The position numbers were made by a program, and so were the translations under genes. Below, in pieces: positions 5,980 through 6,873 of a stretch of 6,873 nt of DNA; the stretch's first letter is position 1, and each line of letters starts with the position of its first letter. Under the pieces are notes generated by a model. It was not told where the DNA came from. It ran no database searches and saw nothing but the letters and a program-made list of their open reading frames with translations. Source of the stretch: an uncultured Eubacteriales bacterium (lineage in GTDB: Bacteria; Bacillota; Clostridia; Lachnospirales; Anaerotignaceae); NCBI GenBank assembly GCA_934552695.1, contig CAKTER010000086.1, positions 1-6,873 of the forward strand, read 5' to 3'.

Positions 5980-6519
5980 ATGGGGGCTTGGAATAGCCGG
6001 GGGCTGCGAGGGAGCACGCTGGAAGAAATTATTAACTATACCAACGAGGCGTATCGGCAGCAGGGGCTGGCGCTGATTCAAAAAATCCCCACGCCCATTA
6101 CGCCGGTGGAGTTTAACGGGGAAAAGCGCACCATTACGCTGGCGTATTTTGAAAAGCAAAGCACCGTGGATTACATCGGGGCGGTGCAGGGGTTCCCGGT
6201 GTGCTTTGACGCCAAGGATACTACGCAGGCCTATTTGCCCCTGCAAAATATCCACGAGCACCAGGTGGCCTTTATGGCGGATTTCCGGCGGCAGGGGGGC
6301 GTGTCGTTTTTGCTGGTGCATTTTACCCGGGACGACGCTTTTTATCTGTTGCCCTTTGAGGTGCTGGAGGAGTATTGGCAGGGGGCGGCCCGGGGCGGGC
6401 GGAAGTCCATCCCCCGGGAGGCCTTTGCCGAGCGTTACCGGCTGGAAAACCGGAACGGCGTGCATTTGGACTATTTGGAGGGGCTGAACACCTATTTGTC
6501 GGAGCGGCCGCATAAATAA
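5980..6519 (+). CDS. recU: Holliday junction resolvase RecU
   Basis: RecU is the Firmicutes Holliday junction resolvase, cutting four-way junctions during recombinational repair and chromosome segregation and modulating RecA. The 179-residue protein begins with the conserved RGSTLEEIINYTNEAY, then PTPITPVEF. Its nuclease core has Asp64 (VDYIGAVQG), Asp77 and Lys79 (CFDAKD). Spacing is identical to the B. subtilis triad Asp88, Glu101, Lys103, so Asp77 stands where B. subtilis has Glu. LPLQNIHEHQ (His-Glu-His-Gln) and FYLLPFEV follow, and RKSIP lies near the C-terminus. It is somewhat shorter than B. subtilis RecU (~206), mainly at the N-terminus. AAAGGAGG at 5966-5973, overlapping the queG stop, is a near-ideal ribosome binding site. 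In Bacillus recU is paired with ponA; no penicillin-binding protein is visible here. Confidence 0.93.
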   Translation: MGAWNSRGLRGSTLEEIINYTNEAYRQQGLALIQKIPTPITPVEFNGEKRTITLAYFEKQSTVDYIGAVQGFPVCFDAKDTTQAYLPLQNIHEHQVAFMADFRRQGGVSFLLVHFTRDDAFYLLPFEVLEEYWQGAARGGRKSIPREAFAERYRLENRNGVHLDYLEGLNTYLSERPHK

Positions 6520-6558
6520 CCCAAAACCGGGAAAACTACCGGACAGGAGGGATTCTGT

Positions 6559-6873
6559 ATGGGAGTTTTTTGGGGCATTTTTCTGGTGGTTGCGTTGTGT
6601 TTTTCCGGCTGTGGCCCAAGAGAAGCAGCGGGCCCGGCTGTGGCGCCGGCGATGGGGGAGCCGGTGACGGTGTACTGGTGGGAGGCGGCGCCCCTGGCCC
6701 GGTACGAGGAGGAGGGCTGCCGGTGGGGCATCGGCGGCCCGGAGGCCGACCCGGCGGCCACAGAGGAAAGCGGGGGCTTTTGCCCGGCCATTTGCGAGCG
6801 GCGGCTGGCCCCCGGGGAGGAATTCCCCGGGCTGTGGGTGCTTAGCTGCTTCGCCCGGGACGCACTGCCGCTG
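6559..6873 (+). CDS. Putative lipoprotein of unknown function, 3'-truncated by the window edge
   Basis: An open frame of 105 codons starts at ATG 6559 behind AGGAGGG (6545-6551) and runs off the window with no stop. I do not recognise the family. The N-terminus MGVFWGIFLVVALCFSGCG is a hydrophobic segment ending in a lipobox-like FSGC with Cys18, suggesting export and lipid attachment to the outer face of the membrane. Phe at -3 and the absence of Lys/Arg before the hydrophobic stretch are atypical, so a plain signal peptide or anchor is also possible. The predicted mature part starts with a Pro/Ala-rich linker, then VTVYWWEAAPL, several acidic stretches and five further Cys in the visible portion, which could form disulfides outside the cell. 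It follows recU by 39 nt with no clear terminator, so it may be the third gene of the queG-recU unit. Confidence 0.65.
   Translation, partial: MGVFWGIFLVVALCFSGCGPREAAGPAVAPAMGEPVTVYWWEAAPLARYEEEGCRWGIGGPEADPAATEESGGFCPAICERRLAPGEEFPGLWVLSCFARDALPL

Noticed and set aside
6524..6544. CCGG...CCGG inverted repeat between recU and the putative lipoprotein gene as a terminator
   Set aside because: It is only four base pairs with an 8-nt loop, and no T-run follows.

Overview
The window looks like a chromosomal housekeeping segment from a GC-rich Clostridia-type Firmicute, plausibly an Oscillospiraceae/Ruminococcaceae gut lineage. This is inferred from strong AGGAGG-type ribosome binding sites, the presence of RecU (a Firmicutes/Mollicutes resolvase), a rhodanese-less Gram-positive ThiI next to a cysteine desulfurase (compare nifZ-thiI of Bacillus), and codon use rich in GGC/GCC/CTG/CGG. 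No species can be named from the sequence alone. All real genes are on the + strand and tightly packed. There is no RNA gene, insertion sequence, CRISPR array or phage feature.

Region 1 (1-2638) is one tightly coupled run. It holds the 3' part of prmA (ribosomal protein L11 methyltransferase), rsmE (16S rRNA m3U1498 methyltransferase, start overlapping the prmA stop in ATGA) and, 3 nt later, a NifS/IscS-type cysteine desulfurase. The desulfurase reading frame is broken near 2220, and the conserved RSGTE loop is missing there, so the gene is split into an N-terminal PLP-binding part and a C-terminal part with the catalytic Cys. Region 2 (2639-3858) is thiI, the sulfurtransferase that makes 4-thiouridine in tRNA and would normally receive sulfur from such a desulfurase.

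Region 3 (3859-4900) starts with a long imperfect hairpin. It has the look of an intrinsic terminator for thiI, yet it contains the start codon of the next gene, a membrane-anchored divergent polysaccharide deacetylase (YibQ/PF04748 type). That gene ends inside a clear intrinsic terminator whose loop carries the stop codon. Region 4 (4901-6873) appears to be a new transcription unit. An extended -10-like sequence precedes queG (epoxyqueuosine reductase), recU (Holliday junction resolvase) and an unrecognised putative lipoprotein that runs off the window.

The functional theme is modification of the translation apparatus: L11 methylation, 16S rRNA m3U, tRNA s4U and tRNA queuosine. An envelope enzyme and a recombination resolvase are interleaved. 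I found no convincing new multi-gene system. The observations most worth following are the internal deletion/frameshift in the desulfurase beside its likely partner ThiI, and the hairpin over the deacetylase start.
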